Positions 43,109-49,955 of a DNA stretch of 50,792 nt are shown here, one piece after another. The stretch lies in NCBI GenBank assembly GCA_002411105.1, contig DHQX01000025.1, positions 1 through 50,792 of the forward strand, given 5' to 3'. This stretch comes from Christensenella sp. UBA5327. Its GTDB lineage: Bacteria > Bacillota > Clostridia > Christensenellales > Aristaeellaceae. The notes below the pieces were generated by a model, which did no database searches, was not told the origin of the DNA, and worked only from the letters and a program-made list of their open reading frames with translations. A program made the position numbers and the translations under genes. Position 1 is the first letter of the stretch; each line of letters begins with the position of its first letter.

Positions 43109-43315
43109 ATGAAACTTGTAAACGCCTGCGGGCGCGCCTGCCCGGAACCGGTTCTCATGACAAAAAAGGCCCTGGCTGAAAGCCCGGAGGGCATCAGCGT
43201 GACGGTTGACAACGTGGTGGCGGCTGAGAACATCGCCCGCTTTGTCAAGGGCAAGGGCTATGCCGTTACCCAGCGCGAAGAAAAGGACGCCATCTGCCTT
43301 GACATCACCTGGTGA
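43109..43315 (+). CDS. TusA/SirA-like sulfur (selenium) carrier protein
   Basis: This 68-residue protein has the TusA fold signature CGRACPEPVLMTKKAL, in which the cysteine in the C-P-x-P motif (ACPEPVL) carries a persulfide or perselenide. It then shows VTVDNVVAAENIARFV and KGYAVTQ. The N-terminal half of the selenium-linked protein YedF looks the same, but the C-terminal DsrE-like half is absent here. It would accept sulfur or selenium delivered by the membrane protein upstream or by the desulfurase-like enzyme. The ATG follows an AAGGAGG site one base after the yedE stop codon. Confidence 0.88.
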   Translation: MKLVNACGRACPEPVLMTKKALAESPEGISVTVDNVVAAENIARFVKGKGYAVTQREEKDAICLDITW

Positions 43316-43556
43316 GAAGGGGGAATACATCGCCACCTTCTACACCCACCACGCGGCGCTGGTCACCCAGCGAGCGCTGAGAGCCTTGGGGCATCAGGCC
43401 AGAATGATGCCTGTGCCCCGGGCGCTGAGCTCATCCTGCGGCACCTGTGTAAGGTATTTTGCTGGTGACCCCTGTGTGGAACAGATGCATCAGGACATGG
43501 AGCAGGTGGTGCGGGTGGCGGAAGATGGTTATCATACGGTGGTAACAAACCTATAA
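43299..43556 (+). CDS. DUF3343 domain protein
   Basis: This roughly 85-residue protein matches DUF3343: YIATFYTHHAALVTQRALRALGHQARMMPVP, then a SSSCGTCVRYFAGDP segment with two cysteines near residue 50. DUF3343 genes occur next to yedE, tusA-like and desulfurase-like genes in anaerobes, and I infer a role in handling sulfur or selenium through those cysteines. The start is unclear. No ATG is near; a TTG at 43299 overlaps tusA by 17 bases. The best ribosome site, AAGGGGG at 43317-43323, points to an ATC at 43329, which would be a very rare start codon. A terminator follows directly. Confidence 0.75.
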   Translation: MTSPGEKGEYIATFYTHHAALVTQRALRALGHQARMMPVPRALSSSCGTCVRYFAGDPCVEQMHQDMEQVVRVAEDGYHTVVTNL

Positions 43557-43564
43557 AAATTCAG

Positions 43565-43587
43565 GCGCGGGTTTCCGCGCTTTTTTT
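43565..43587 (+). terminator. Rho-independent terminator of the yedE-tusA-DUF3343 operon
   Basis: A 6-bp GC stem (43565-43570 with 43575-43580, loop GTTT) is followed by seven T. Confidence 0.88.
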
Positions 43588-43627
43588 GTTTAGGCCAGCG
43601 GCAGCCGGATGGCGGAGCGGGCCTTGC

Positions 43628-43656
43628 TTGAAGGCCCATAGGCGCTGTGGTATAAT
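43628..43656 (+). promoter_or_regulatory. Strong promoter of the GNAT-hydrolase-MurF-Ddl operon
   Basis: TTGAAG (43628-43633) and TATAAT (43651-43656) are separated by 17 bases, and TGG precedes the -10, making it an extended -10 as well. The expected leader is about 23 bases with a GAGGAGGAG ribosome site. Confidence 0.85.
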
Positions 43657-43685
43657 CTCGCTGCTTGATTTGATGAGGAGGAGCT

Positions 43686-44177
43686 TTGCTTAAGCGTCTT
43701 TTTTCCGCCAAACCAGAGCTTCTGGGAGAGGGCATCACCCTGCGTCTGATGGAATCAGGCCAGCGGGATCCGGACAGCGGCATTCAGGCGGGCTTTAGCT
43801 TTGACATCTGCCCTGCTGGCAAAAGCCGGGCAGCGGGCTATGTGAGCGTGCGCCTGGGGGAGAGCCCGGAGCTGTACTACCTGGGGCACATCGGCTACCG
43901 GGTGTACGAGGGGCACCGGGGGCATGGATATGCAGAAAAAGCGGTGCGCCGGCTGATCCCGGTGCTGCGGGGGCTGGGGCTTCACAGCCTTGTGATCACC
44001 ACCGATGTGGACAATGCGCCCTCCCGCAGGACCTGTGAGAAGCTGGGTTGCGCCCTGGAGCGCGTGGCGCCCGTGCCGCCCCGGCACCAGCCGGCCTGCA
44101 TGATGTCAAAGGCGAAATGCCGCTACATCCTGATGATTGATGGCCCGGAGGAAATGTTGGAGGGTTTGGAGATTTGA
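43686..44177 (+). CDS. GNAT family N-acetyltransferase (first gene of the cell-wall ligase operon)
   Basis: This 163-residue acetyltransferase shows GEGITLRLMESGQRD at the start, YLGHIGYRVYE, the acetyl-CoA loop EGHRGHGYAEKAVRRLIPVL near residue 80, and NAPSRRTCEKLGCALERVAPVP near the end. The substrate is unknown; its link to MurF-like and Ddl genes suggests an amine on a wall precursor or on a peptide, but this is only inference from context. The start is a TTG with a GAGGAGGAG site. It overlaps the next gene by 4 bases (TTGA), which implies coupled translation. Confidence 0.88.
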   Translation: MLKRLFSAKPELLGEGITLRLMESGQRDPDSGIQAGFSFDICPAGKSRAAGYVSVRLGESPELYYLGHIGYRVYEGHRGHGYAEKAVRRLIPVLRGLGLHSLVITTDVDNAPSRRTCEKLGCALERVAPVPPRHQPACMMSKAKCRYILMIDGPEEMLEGLEI

Positions 44178-44974
44178 AGCTGAATGTGGGGGGGCTTGAG
44201 GCCCATGCGGAGCGTCTGGGCGAGGGCGGCGAGGCATTGCTGCTGCTCCATGGCTGGGGCCCCCGGAGCGTGAGCCTGGAGAAGAACCTGCTGCCCCTGG
44301 CCCAGCGCCTGAAGGGGCAATACCGGGTTTGCGCGCTGGATTTTCCTGGCCATGGGGAAACCCCGGCCCAGGGGGAGGACTGGGGCGTGCCGGAATATGC
44401 CCAGTGGACGCTTCAGGCCATGGATGCCCTGGGCATTCACCAGACCACGCTCATCGCCCACTCCTTTGGCGGGCGGGTGGCGCTGTATCTGGCTGCCCAC
44501 CACCCAGAGCGGGTGAAGAAACTCATCCTCACCGGCTGTGCTGGCCTGAGGGAAAAACCGGGGCCCAGAGCCCAGCTGCGGGCCATCGGCTTTAAGGCGG
44601 GCAGGGTGGCGCTTGAGCTGACCGGCCGGATTCCGCCGCTGAAAGCCTGGGCGGGGACAACCCTGGGCATGCTCCGGGAGGCCATGTCCTCCGCCGACTA
44701 TCTCCTCACCCCTGAAAACCTCAGGGGCAGCTTCAGCAAAATCGTGCGGCAGGATCTGCGCCCCCTGCTGCCGGGCATTGGCCACCAGACCCTTCTGGTG
44801 TGGGGGGACAAGGATCGCGCCACCCCCCTCTGGATGGGCAAGGCGATGGCTCAGGCGATGCCAAACGCCACCCTCCTGGTCTATGAGGGGGATGACCACT
44901 GGGCCTATCAGAACCAGCTGGCCCGGTTTGTAAACGCCGTGGAAGCATTTCTGGAGGAGGATTTCCTGCTGTGA
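44174..44974 (+). CDS. Alpha/beta hydrolase fold protein
   Basis: This 266-residue serine hydrolase has the fold's usual marks: LLLHGWGPRS (oxyanion-hole HG), ALDFPGHGETPA, the nucleophile serine in IAHSFGGRVALYL near residue 98, the acid residue in LLVWGDKDRATPLW near residue 205, and a histidine in EGDDHWAYQ near residue 240. No signal peptide is seen, so it acts in the cytoplasm. Natural substrates could be esters, amides or peptides. The start is TTG, overlapping the preceding stop by 4 bases, and its own stop overlaps the GTG of the MurF-like gene by 4 bases. Confidence 0.9.
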   Translation: MKLNVGGLEAHAERLGEGGEALLLLHGWGPRSVSLEKNLLPLAQRLKGQYRVCALDFPGHGETPAQGEDWGVPEYAQWTLQAMDALGIHQTTLIAHSFGGRVALYLAAHHPERVKKLILTGCAGLREKPGPRAQLRAIGFKAGRVALELTGRIPPLKAWAGTTLGMLREAMSSADYLLTPENLRGSFSKIVRQDLRPLLPGIGHQTLLVWGDKDRATPLWMGKAMAQAMPNATLLVYEGDDHWAYQNQLARFVNAVEAFLEEDFLL

Positions 44975-46581
44975 ACCTGATCTTAAGCCTCGCCAGATAC
45001 ATCCTGTGGTTTGCGCCCGCAGCGGCCATGCTGCCGGCGGGCAAGCAACTGATGCAGTACTACCAGCTGTCCAGCTACCAGTTTGGCGGTTTTTTCAAAA
45101 CCCTTTTTCGCCAGCGCGCCAAAGTTTTCTGGCCGGGGCTGGCGCTTACCTTGTGCAGCGTGCTGTTCACCTTCCTGGCTTCCCTCACCCAGGGCGGCCC
45201 GTGGCTTTTGGAAGTGCTGGTGTCGCTTCTGTGCGCGGGGCTGATCCTGCTGTCTGGCATTGCCATTGGTTTTTTCAGCTACCGGGAGAAGAGGGCCAAG
45301 AAGAAGCTGGTGGTGACCCACCGGGTAAAAAGGTTGGGGCTGGCGTGGCTGGCAGTGGGGATCCTGGTATCGGCTCTTTTGCGGCAGCTGTATGTGATGG
45401 GCATCAGCGCCTTGCTGGTGCCGGTGCTTCTGCCCCTGTGGCTGATCATCGCGGCCTACATCATGTGGCCGGTGGAGCGGGGGCTTCAGCTGCTTTACCG
45501 GGCGGATGCCAGCCGCATCCTTGAGGGCTACAAAGCCAGTGGGCTGATCGCCATCGGCATCACCGGATCCTACGGCAAAACCACCGTGAAAAACATCCTG
45601 GCCAGCATCCTCAGCCAGCAGTATCCCACCCTGGCGTCCCCGGTCAGCGCCAATACGCCGCCAGCCCTCTCCCGCTGCATCCGGGATGAGATGGGCCCCC
45701 AGCACCGCTACTTCATCGCCGAGATGGGGGCCAGGCACCCCCATGATATCCGGGTGCTCAGCCGCTTTATCAAGCCGTCTGTCGCCATCCTCACCGCCAT
45801 TGGCCCCCAGCACCTGGAGACCATGGGGAGCGAGGAAAAGGTGCGGGAGACCAAATACGCCCTCATCGCGGGGCTGCCAAGCGATGGCTTTGCGGTGTTT
45901 GACAACGATGGACGCCATGTGAGCGCCTGCTACAGGCGGGCTGAGGTTGCCAAAGCCATCGTGGGCGAGGCGGGGGATGACCTGTGGGCGGAGGAGATCA
46001 TCCTGTCGCCTGAGGGCAGCACCTTCACCCTCTGCGGCAAGGACGGACTGCGCCTGCCCTGTGAAACCCGGCTGCCAGGGGAGCATAACATCAGGAACAT
46101 CCTGCTGGCAGCCGCCTGCGCGCTGCACCTGGGCATCAGCCCTGTGCATGTGCGGGAGGGCATCGCCGGGGTGAAAGCTGTGGCCTTCCGCCTGCAGGCC
46201 AGCCGCCATCCCAGGGGCTACACCACCATCAACAACGGCTTTAACACCAACCCGGCCGCCTCCTTAAAAGCGCTGGAGGTGCTGGCCTCCTACCCTGGGC
46301 GCCATGTGGTGGTCACACCGGGCTTTATCGAGCTGGGCCGCCAGGAGGAAGCGGCCAACCGCCAGCTGGGCCGGGATATGGCGGCCGTGGCCCAGGAGGT
46401 ATTGCTGGTGGGCCTGCAGCGCACCCGGCCCATCCGGGAGGGGCTGGTGGAAGCGGGCTTTGAGGAGAGCAGCATTCACAGCTTTGCTTCCCTTGAGGAG
46501 GCCAACCGCCATGTGGCCCAGACCTATGGGGAGGGCGATGTGGTGCTGTATGAAAACGACCTGCCGGACCAGTACAGCTGA
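44971..46581 (+). CDS. Membrane-anchored MurF-like Mur ligase
   Basis: This 536-residue protein has an unusual N-terminal membrane region of about 170 residues (helices near 1-20, 50-70, 75-95, 120-137 and 139-156) followed by a Mur ligase. The ATP loop GITGSYGKTTVKNIL is near residue 195. The MurF-type FIAEMGARHPHDIRVLS, HLETMGSEEKVRETKYAL, GEHNIRNILLAAACAL and C-terminal VTPGFIELGRQEEAANR follow. MurF adds D-Ala-D-Ala to the UDP-MurNAc tripeptide, and standard MurF is soluble and about 450 residues. The fusion suggests ligation at the membrane, possibly on a lipid-linked or alternative substrate. The GTG start overlaps the upstream gene by 4 bases, and a ddl gene follows. Confidence 0.85.
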   Translation: MNLILSLARYILWFAPAAAMLPAGKQLMQYYQLSSYQFGGFFKTLFRQRAKVFWPGLALTLCSVLFTFLASLTQGGPWLLEVLVSLLCAGLILLSGIAIGFFSYREKRAKKKLVVTHRVKRLGLAWLAVGILVSALLRQLYVMGISALLVPVLLPLWLIIAAYIMWPVERGLQLLYRADASRILEGYKASGLIAIGITGSYGKTTVKNILASILSQQYPTLASPVSANTPPALSRCIRDEMGPQHRYFIAEMGARHPHDIRVLSRFIKPSVAILTAIGPQHLETMGSEEKVRETKYALIAGLPSDGFAVFDNDGRHVSACYRRAEVAKAIVGEAGDDLWAEEIILSPEGSTFTLCGKDGLRLPCETRLPGEHNIRNILLAAACALHLGISPVHVREGIAGVKAVAFRLQASRHPRGYTTINNGFNTNPAASLKALEVLASYPGRHVVVTPGFIELGRQEEAANRQLGRDMAAVAQEVLLVGLQRTRPIREGLVEAGFEESSIHSFASLEEANRHVAQTYGEGDVVLYENDLPDQYS

Positions 46582-46592
46582 TGGAGGGCAAG

Positions 46593-47801
46593 ATGAAGGC
46601 AAAACTGCGCCTGGGCATCCTCTTTGGCAGCCGCAGCACAGAGCATGAGGTATCCATCGTCAGCGCCCTGCAGCTGGCCAATTTCGTTAACCCTTTCAAG
46701 TATGACCTGACCCTGGTCTATATCAGCCGGGAAGGGGCCTGGTATGTGGGGCCCGCGCTGTGGCAGTTGGAGACATATCTGGATTTTAACCCCCGCAAAA
46801 GCGGCCTCACCCAGGTGTTTCCGGACATGACCGCCCGCTCGCGGGCGTTGGTTTCCGTGAAGCGCGGGGGCATATTTGCCGGGGAGACCCGCCGGGTGGA
46901 AGCGCGCCTTGACTGCGTGATCCCGGTGATGCATGGCCTGCATGGGGAGGACGGCAGCCTGCAGGGCATGCTGGAGATGATGGACATGCCCTATGCTTCC
47001 TGTGGCGTGGCGGGAAGTGCCGTGGGACTTGACAAAATCATGATGAAGCAGGCATTTCGGGGCGCAGGCTTCCCGGTGATGCCGGACACCGCGGTTTCCC
47101 GCCAGGAATGGCTGCACGACCCGGGCGCTCTGATGCGCCATATCGAAAGCGTGCTGCCCTACCCGGTGTTTGTGAAGCCGGCCAACCTGGGCTCCTCCAT
47201 AGGCGTCAGCCGGGCGGATGACCGGGAGGCGCTCAAGCAGGCGCTGGCGCTGGGCTTTTCCCTGGACCGGCGCTGCCTGGTGGAGCAGGGGCTGGATGAG
47301 CCGGAGGAGGTCAACTGCGCGGTGCTGGGCTACGACGGGGACATCACCGCCTCAGTGGTGGAGATGCCGGTGAGGCAGGGCGAGCTGCTTGACTTTAAGA
47401 CCAAATACCTCAGTGCCGCCCAGGGTGGAGGCATGGCCTCCCTCTCCCGCATCATCCCGGCGCCCATCAGCCCTGAGGAGACCGCCAGGGTGCAGCAGCT
47501 TTCCCGGGACATTTTCTGGGCGCTGGACTGCAAGGGCGTGGTACGGGTGGACTTTATGATCGACCGGGCCACCCGGGGCATCTTCATCACCGAGATCAAC
47601 ACCATCCCCGGCTCACTGGCCTTCTACCTGTGGGAGAAGACCGGGGAAGGGCTGCGCTACCGCCACCTGATCGATCGCCTGGTGCACTATGCCATGAAGG
47701 CTTATCAGGACAAGAACATGAACCTCACCTCCTACCAGTCGGAGATTATCTCCAGCGCCATCAAAAGCCGCTCAGGCGGCGCCAAGGGCGCAAAAGCCTG
47801 A
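46593..47801 (+). CDS. ddl: D-alanine--D-alanine ligase family protein
   Basis: This 402-residue ATP-grasp ligase joins two D-alanines to make the dipeptide that MurF uses. Signature segments are GILFGSRSTEHEVSIVSALQ, PVMHGLHGEDGSLQGMLEMM, YASCGVAGSAVGLDKIMMK, FVKPANLGSSIGVSRA, DFKTKYLSAAQ and FITEINTIPGSLAFYLWEKTG. The tyrosine in KTKYL corresponds to the residue seen in true D-Ala-D-Ala enzymes rather than D-Ala-D-Lac ligases, so resistance-type activity is not indicated, but D-Ala-D-Ser use is not excluded. An ATG at 46581 overlaps the MurF-like stop, but GGAGGG lies between it and the ATG at 46593. A strong terminator ends the operon. Confidence 0.92.
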   Translation: MKAKLRLGILFGSRSTEHEVSIVSALQLANFVNPFKYDLTLVYISREGAWYVGPALWQLETYLDFNPRKSGLTQVFPDMTARSRALVSVKRGGIFAGETRRVEARLDCVIPVMHGLHGEDGSLQGMLEMMDMPYASCGVAGSAVGLDKIMMKQAFRGAGFPVMPDTAVSRQEWLHDPGALMRHIESVLPYPVFVKPANLGSSIGVSRADDREALKQALALGFSLDRRCLVEQGLDEPEEVNCAVLGYDGDITASVVEMPVRQGELLDFKTKYLSAAQGGGMASLSRIIPAPISPEETARVQQLSRDIFWALDCKGVVRVDFMIDRATRGIFITEINTIPGSLAFYLWEKTGEGLRYRHLIDRLVHYAMKAYQDKNMNLTSYQSEIISSAIKSRSGGAKGAKA

Positions 47802-47817
47802 ATCCATCCTCCATACC

Positions 47818-47850
47818 ACACAGGCGGTCTTAAACGCCTGTGTCTTTTTT
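47818..47850 (+). terminator. Rho-independent terminator of the cell-wall ligase operon
   Basis: A 9-bp stem (47818-47826 with 47835-47843, loop of 8) is followed by C and six T, 17 bases after the ddl stop. Confidence 0.92.
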
Positions 47851-47929
47851 ATGGTTTTTCAGGGAAATCCATCTCCATGCGCCGGCTTTTTGCTTATATT
47901 CTATTGTGAAAGACTGTTGAGGTGGCTGT

Positions 47930-49267
47930 ATGAAGGATTACATCGCATCCGTACTGGAAGACCTGAAGGCCAAATATCCCCAGGAGCCGGAGTTTCTCCA
48001 GGCGGCGGAGGAAATGCTGCCCTGCCTTGAAAGCGTGTTCCAGCGGCACCCGGAGTTTCGGGAGGCCGGCCTGCTGGAGCGCTTTGTGGAGCCGGAGCGG
48101 GTGGTCATCTTTCGCGTGCCCTGGGTGGATGACGCCGGTAAAGTTCAGGTGAACCGGGGCTGCCGGGTGCAGTTTTCCTCGGCCATCGGCCCCTATAAGG
48201 GAGGGCTGCGCTTTCATCCAAGCGCGAGGCTTGGCACCTTCAAGTTCCTGGCGCTTGAGCAGACGCTCAAAAACAGCCTCACCGGGCTCCCCATCGGTGG
48301 GGGCAAGGGGGGGAGCGACTTCAACCCCCGGGGCAGGTCTGACGGCGAGGTGATGCGCTTCTGCCAGAGCTTCATGACCGGGCTTTACCGCCATATCGGC
48401 CCTTCCATGGACGTGCCGGCAGGGGATATCGGCGTGGGCGGGCGCGAGATTGGCTATCTCTACGGCCAGTACAAGCGCCTGACCGGGCATTTTGAGGGCG
48501 CCATCACCGGCAAGGGCACAGGTTTTGGCGGCTCCCAGGGCCGGACGGAGGCCACGGGATACGGTCTCCTCTACCTGGTGAAAACCATGCTGGATAACCA
48601 CAGCCTGGACATTGCCAACATGCGCTGCGTGATAAGCGGGTCCGGCAATGTAGCCATCAACGCCGCTGACAAGGCCATCCAGATGGGGGCAACGGTGATC
48701 GCCATGAATGATTCTGATGGCTATGTGCTGGATGAAAAAGGCATCGACCTGTCGGCCATCAGGCAGTTGAAGTTGCATGAGCGGGCCCGGATCAGCGAAT
48801 ACCCACGGCGTGCGGGGCGGGGCATATATCACCCGGGGGCATCAGGCATCTGGGAAGTGCCCTGCGACTTGGCGCTGCCCTGCGCCACCCAGAATGAACT
48901 GGATGAGGCAGCGGCCCGTGTGCTGGTCAAGCAGGGCGTCAAGGCCGTGGCTGAGGGCGCCAACATGCCCGCCACCCTGGCGGCCACCCATGTTTTCCAG
49001 CAGGCAGGCGTGCTGTTTATGCCGGGCAAGGCCGCCAACGCCGGCGGCGTGGCGGTGAGCGGGCTTGAGATGGCCCAGAACGCCGGCTTTGCCAACTGGA
49101 CCTTTGACCGGGTGGATCAGGAGCTCAAGAGCATCATGGACAGCATATACCATACCGTGGCCTATACCGCCGCCCGCTACGGAAAGGCAGAGGACTATAT
49201 CCTGGGTGCCAACGTAGCCGGCTTCCTCAAGGTGGCCAACGCCATGATGGCGCAGGGGATTGTTTGA
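47930..49267 (+). CDS. gdhA: NADP-type glutamate dehydrogenase
   Basis: This 445-residue enzyme interconverts glutamate with 2-oxoglutarate and ammonia in the cytoplasm. The family core is complete: RVPWVDDAGKVQVNRGCRVQ, GPYKGGLRFHPSA, the catalytic-lysine region PIGGGKGGSDFNPRGRSDGEV near residue 123, DVPAGDIGVGGREIGYLYGQY, and the nucleotide-binding CVISGSGNVAINAADKAI near residue 230. Length and sequence are typical of the hexameric small GDH, which is usually NADP-dependent, but cofactor choice should be regarded as likely rather than proven. GAGGTGG precedes the ATG. It appears monocistronic. Confidence 0.95.
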   Translation: MKDYIASVLEDLKAKYPQEPEFLQAAEEMLPCLESVFQRHPEFREAGLLERFVEPERVVIFRVPWVDDAGKVQVNRGCRVQFSSAIGPYKGGLRFHPSARLGTFKFLALEQTLKNSLTGLPIGGGKGGSDFNPRGRSDGEVMRFCQSFMTGLYRHIGPSMDVPAGDIGVGGREIGYLYGQYKRLTGHFEGAITGKGTGFGGSQGRTEATGYGLLYLVKTMLDNHSLDIANMRCVISGSGNVAINAADKAIQMGATVIAMNDSDGYVLDEKGIDLSAIRQLKLHERARISEYPRRAGRGIYHPGASGIWEVPCDLALPCATQNELDEAAARVLVKQGVKAVAEGANMPATLAATHVFQQAGVLFMPGKAANAGGVAVSGLEMAQNAGFANWTFDRVDQELKSIMDSIYHTVAYTAARYGKAEDYILGANVAGFLKVANAMMAQGIV

Positions 49268-49364
49268 TACCACGTTTGCGCACCAACACAATGGCATCGT
49301 GGCAGTCATACCAGGGGCAGTGCGGCAGGCTCTCCTGAGCCGCTGCAACGATGCTTTTGGCCAT
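49227..49364 (-). CDS. Possible 45-residue peptide antisense to the gdhA 3' end
   Basis: On the minus strand an ATG at 49364, with GAGGG 8 bases upstream, opens a 45-codon frame that overlaps the last 41 bases of gdhA. The product has an Ala/Gln start and a C-P-W-Y-D-C-H-D stretch, then a basic end. A TATGCT -10-like box lies about 25 bases upstream on the same strand. No family is recognised. The CxxxxC-H pattern could bind metal. It may equally be a chance frame, so confidence is low. Confidence 0.25.
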   Translation of the reverse strand: MAKSIVAAAQESLPHCPWYDCHDAIVLVRKRGIKQSPAPSWRWPP

Positions 49365-49448
49365 GGCCAGAGCCCTCAAAAAATGATAGCATAACCAAAA
49401 ATAGAATATTTTGGATTCTCTGCGTCTAATGGGCAGGGAGGTGAGTGC

Positions 49449-49955
49449 ATGGAGAGGAAGTCGGATCAGGAACTGAATATCAGGGAGCTGATGGACAGCT
49501 TCGGGACAGACCTGTACCGCACCTGCTTTGTCTATCTCTCTGACGCGCACCTGGCTGAGGATGCCATGCAGGAGACCTTCATCAAGGCCTGGCGGGCCAG
49601 GGAGACATTTCGCGGCCAGGCCAGCCCCAAAACCTGGCTGACCAGAATTGCCATCAATGTGTGCAAAGACATGCTTCGCACGGGCTGGTTTCGCCAGGTG
49701 GACCGCAAAATCAGCCTGGACGATTTGCCGGAAGCGGAGGCGCCGCCGCTTTCAGAGGACGATGCCCTGATTACCGCAGTGATGGCACTGCCAACAAAAC
49801 TTAAAACCGTGATCCTGCTCACCTACTATTGGGGCATGCCCGCGAGGGATGTGGCTCAGGCCCTGGGCATCGCCGTCCCCACAGTGTATCTGAGGCAAAA
49901 CAAAGCGCAGCAACTGCTTAAAACCAATCTGGAAGGGTGGTATCGTGATGAATGA
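49449..49955 (+). CDS. ECF-type RNA polymerase sigma factor (second pair)
   Basis: This 168-residue sigma-70 family protein has region 2 at about residues 12-80 (DAHLAEDAMQETFIKAWRARE, KTWLTRIAINVCKDMLR) and region 4 at about 105-160 (LKTVILLTYYWGMPARDVAQAL, IAVPTVYLRQNKAQQLL). It has no close resemblance to the other sigma factor in the window beyond the family motifs. GGGAGGTGAG precedes the ATG. Its last bases overlap the start of a membrane protein gene that is likely its anti-sigma factor. No promoter could be picked out with confidence in the 181-base gap upstream. Confidence 0.92.
   Translation: MERKSDQELNIRELMDSFGTDLYRTCFVYLSDAHLAEDAMQETFIKAWRARETFRGQASPKTWLTRIAINVCKDMLRTGWFRQVDRKISLDDLPEAEAPPLSEDDALITAVMALPTKLKTVILLTYYWGMPARDVAQALGIAVPTVYLRQNKAQQLLKTNLEGWYRDE

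Noticed and set aside
43313..43315. TGA at the end of the TusA-like gene as a possible selenocysteine codon, given the selenium context
   Set aside because: Translation past the TGA in the same frame gives a low-complexity shadow of the DUF3343 gene, and the TusA domain is complete before it.
44983..46209. A 408-codon minus-strand frame across the MurF-like gene
   Set aside because: Shadow frame. No ribosome site or family motif, and the plus strand encodes a clear Mur ligase.
46593..47801. Vancomycin-resistance type (VanA/VanG) ligase, suggested by nearby VanW genes and MurF-like partner
   Set aside because: The KTKYL segment is that of ordinary D-Ala-D-Ala ligases, there is no vanH, vanX, vanT or vanRS in the window, and the VanW genes are in another operon 12 kb away.
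49385..49430. ECF-type autoregulated promoter (AAC near -35, CGTC near -10) before the second sigma gene
   Set aside because: The candidate boxes are about 26 bases apart, far more than the 16-17 bases such promoters use.
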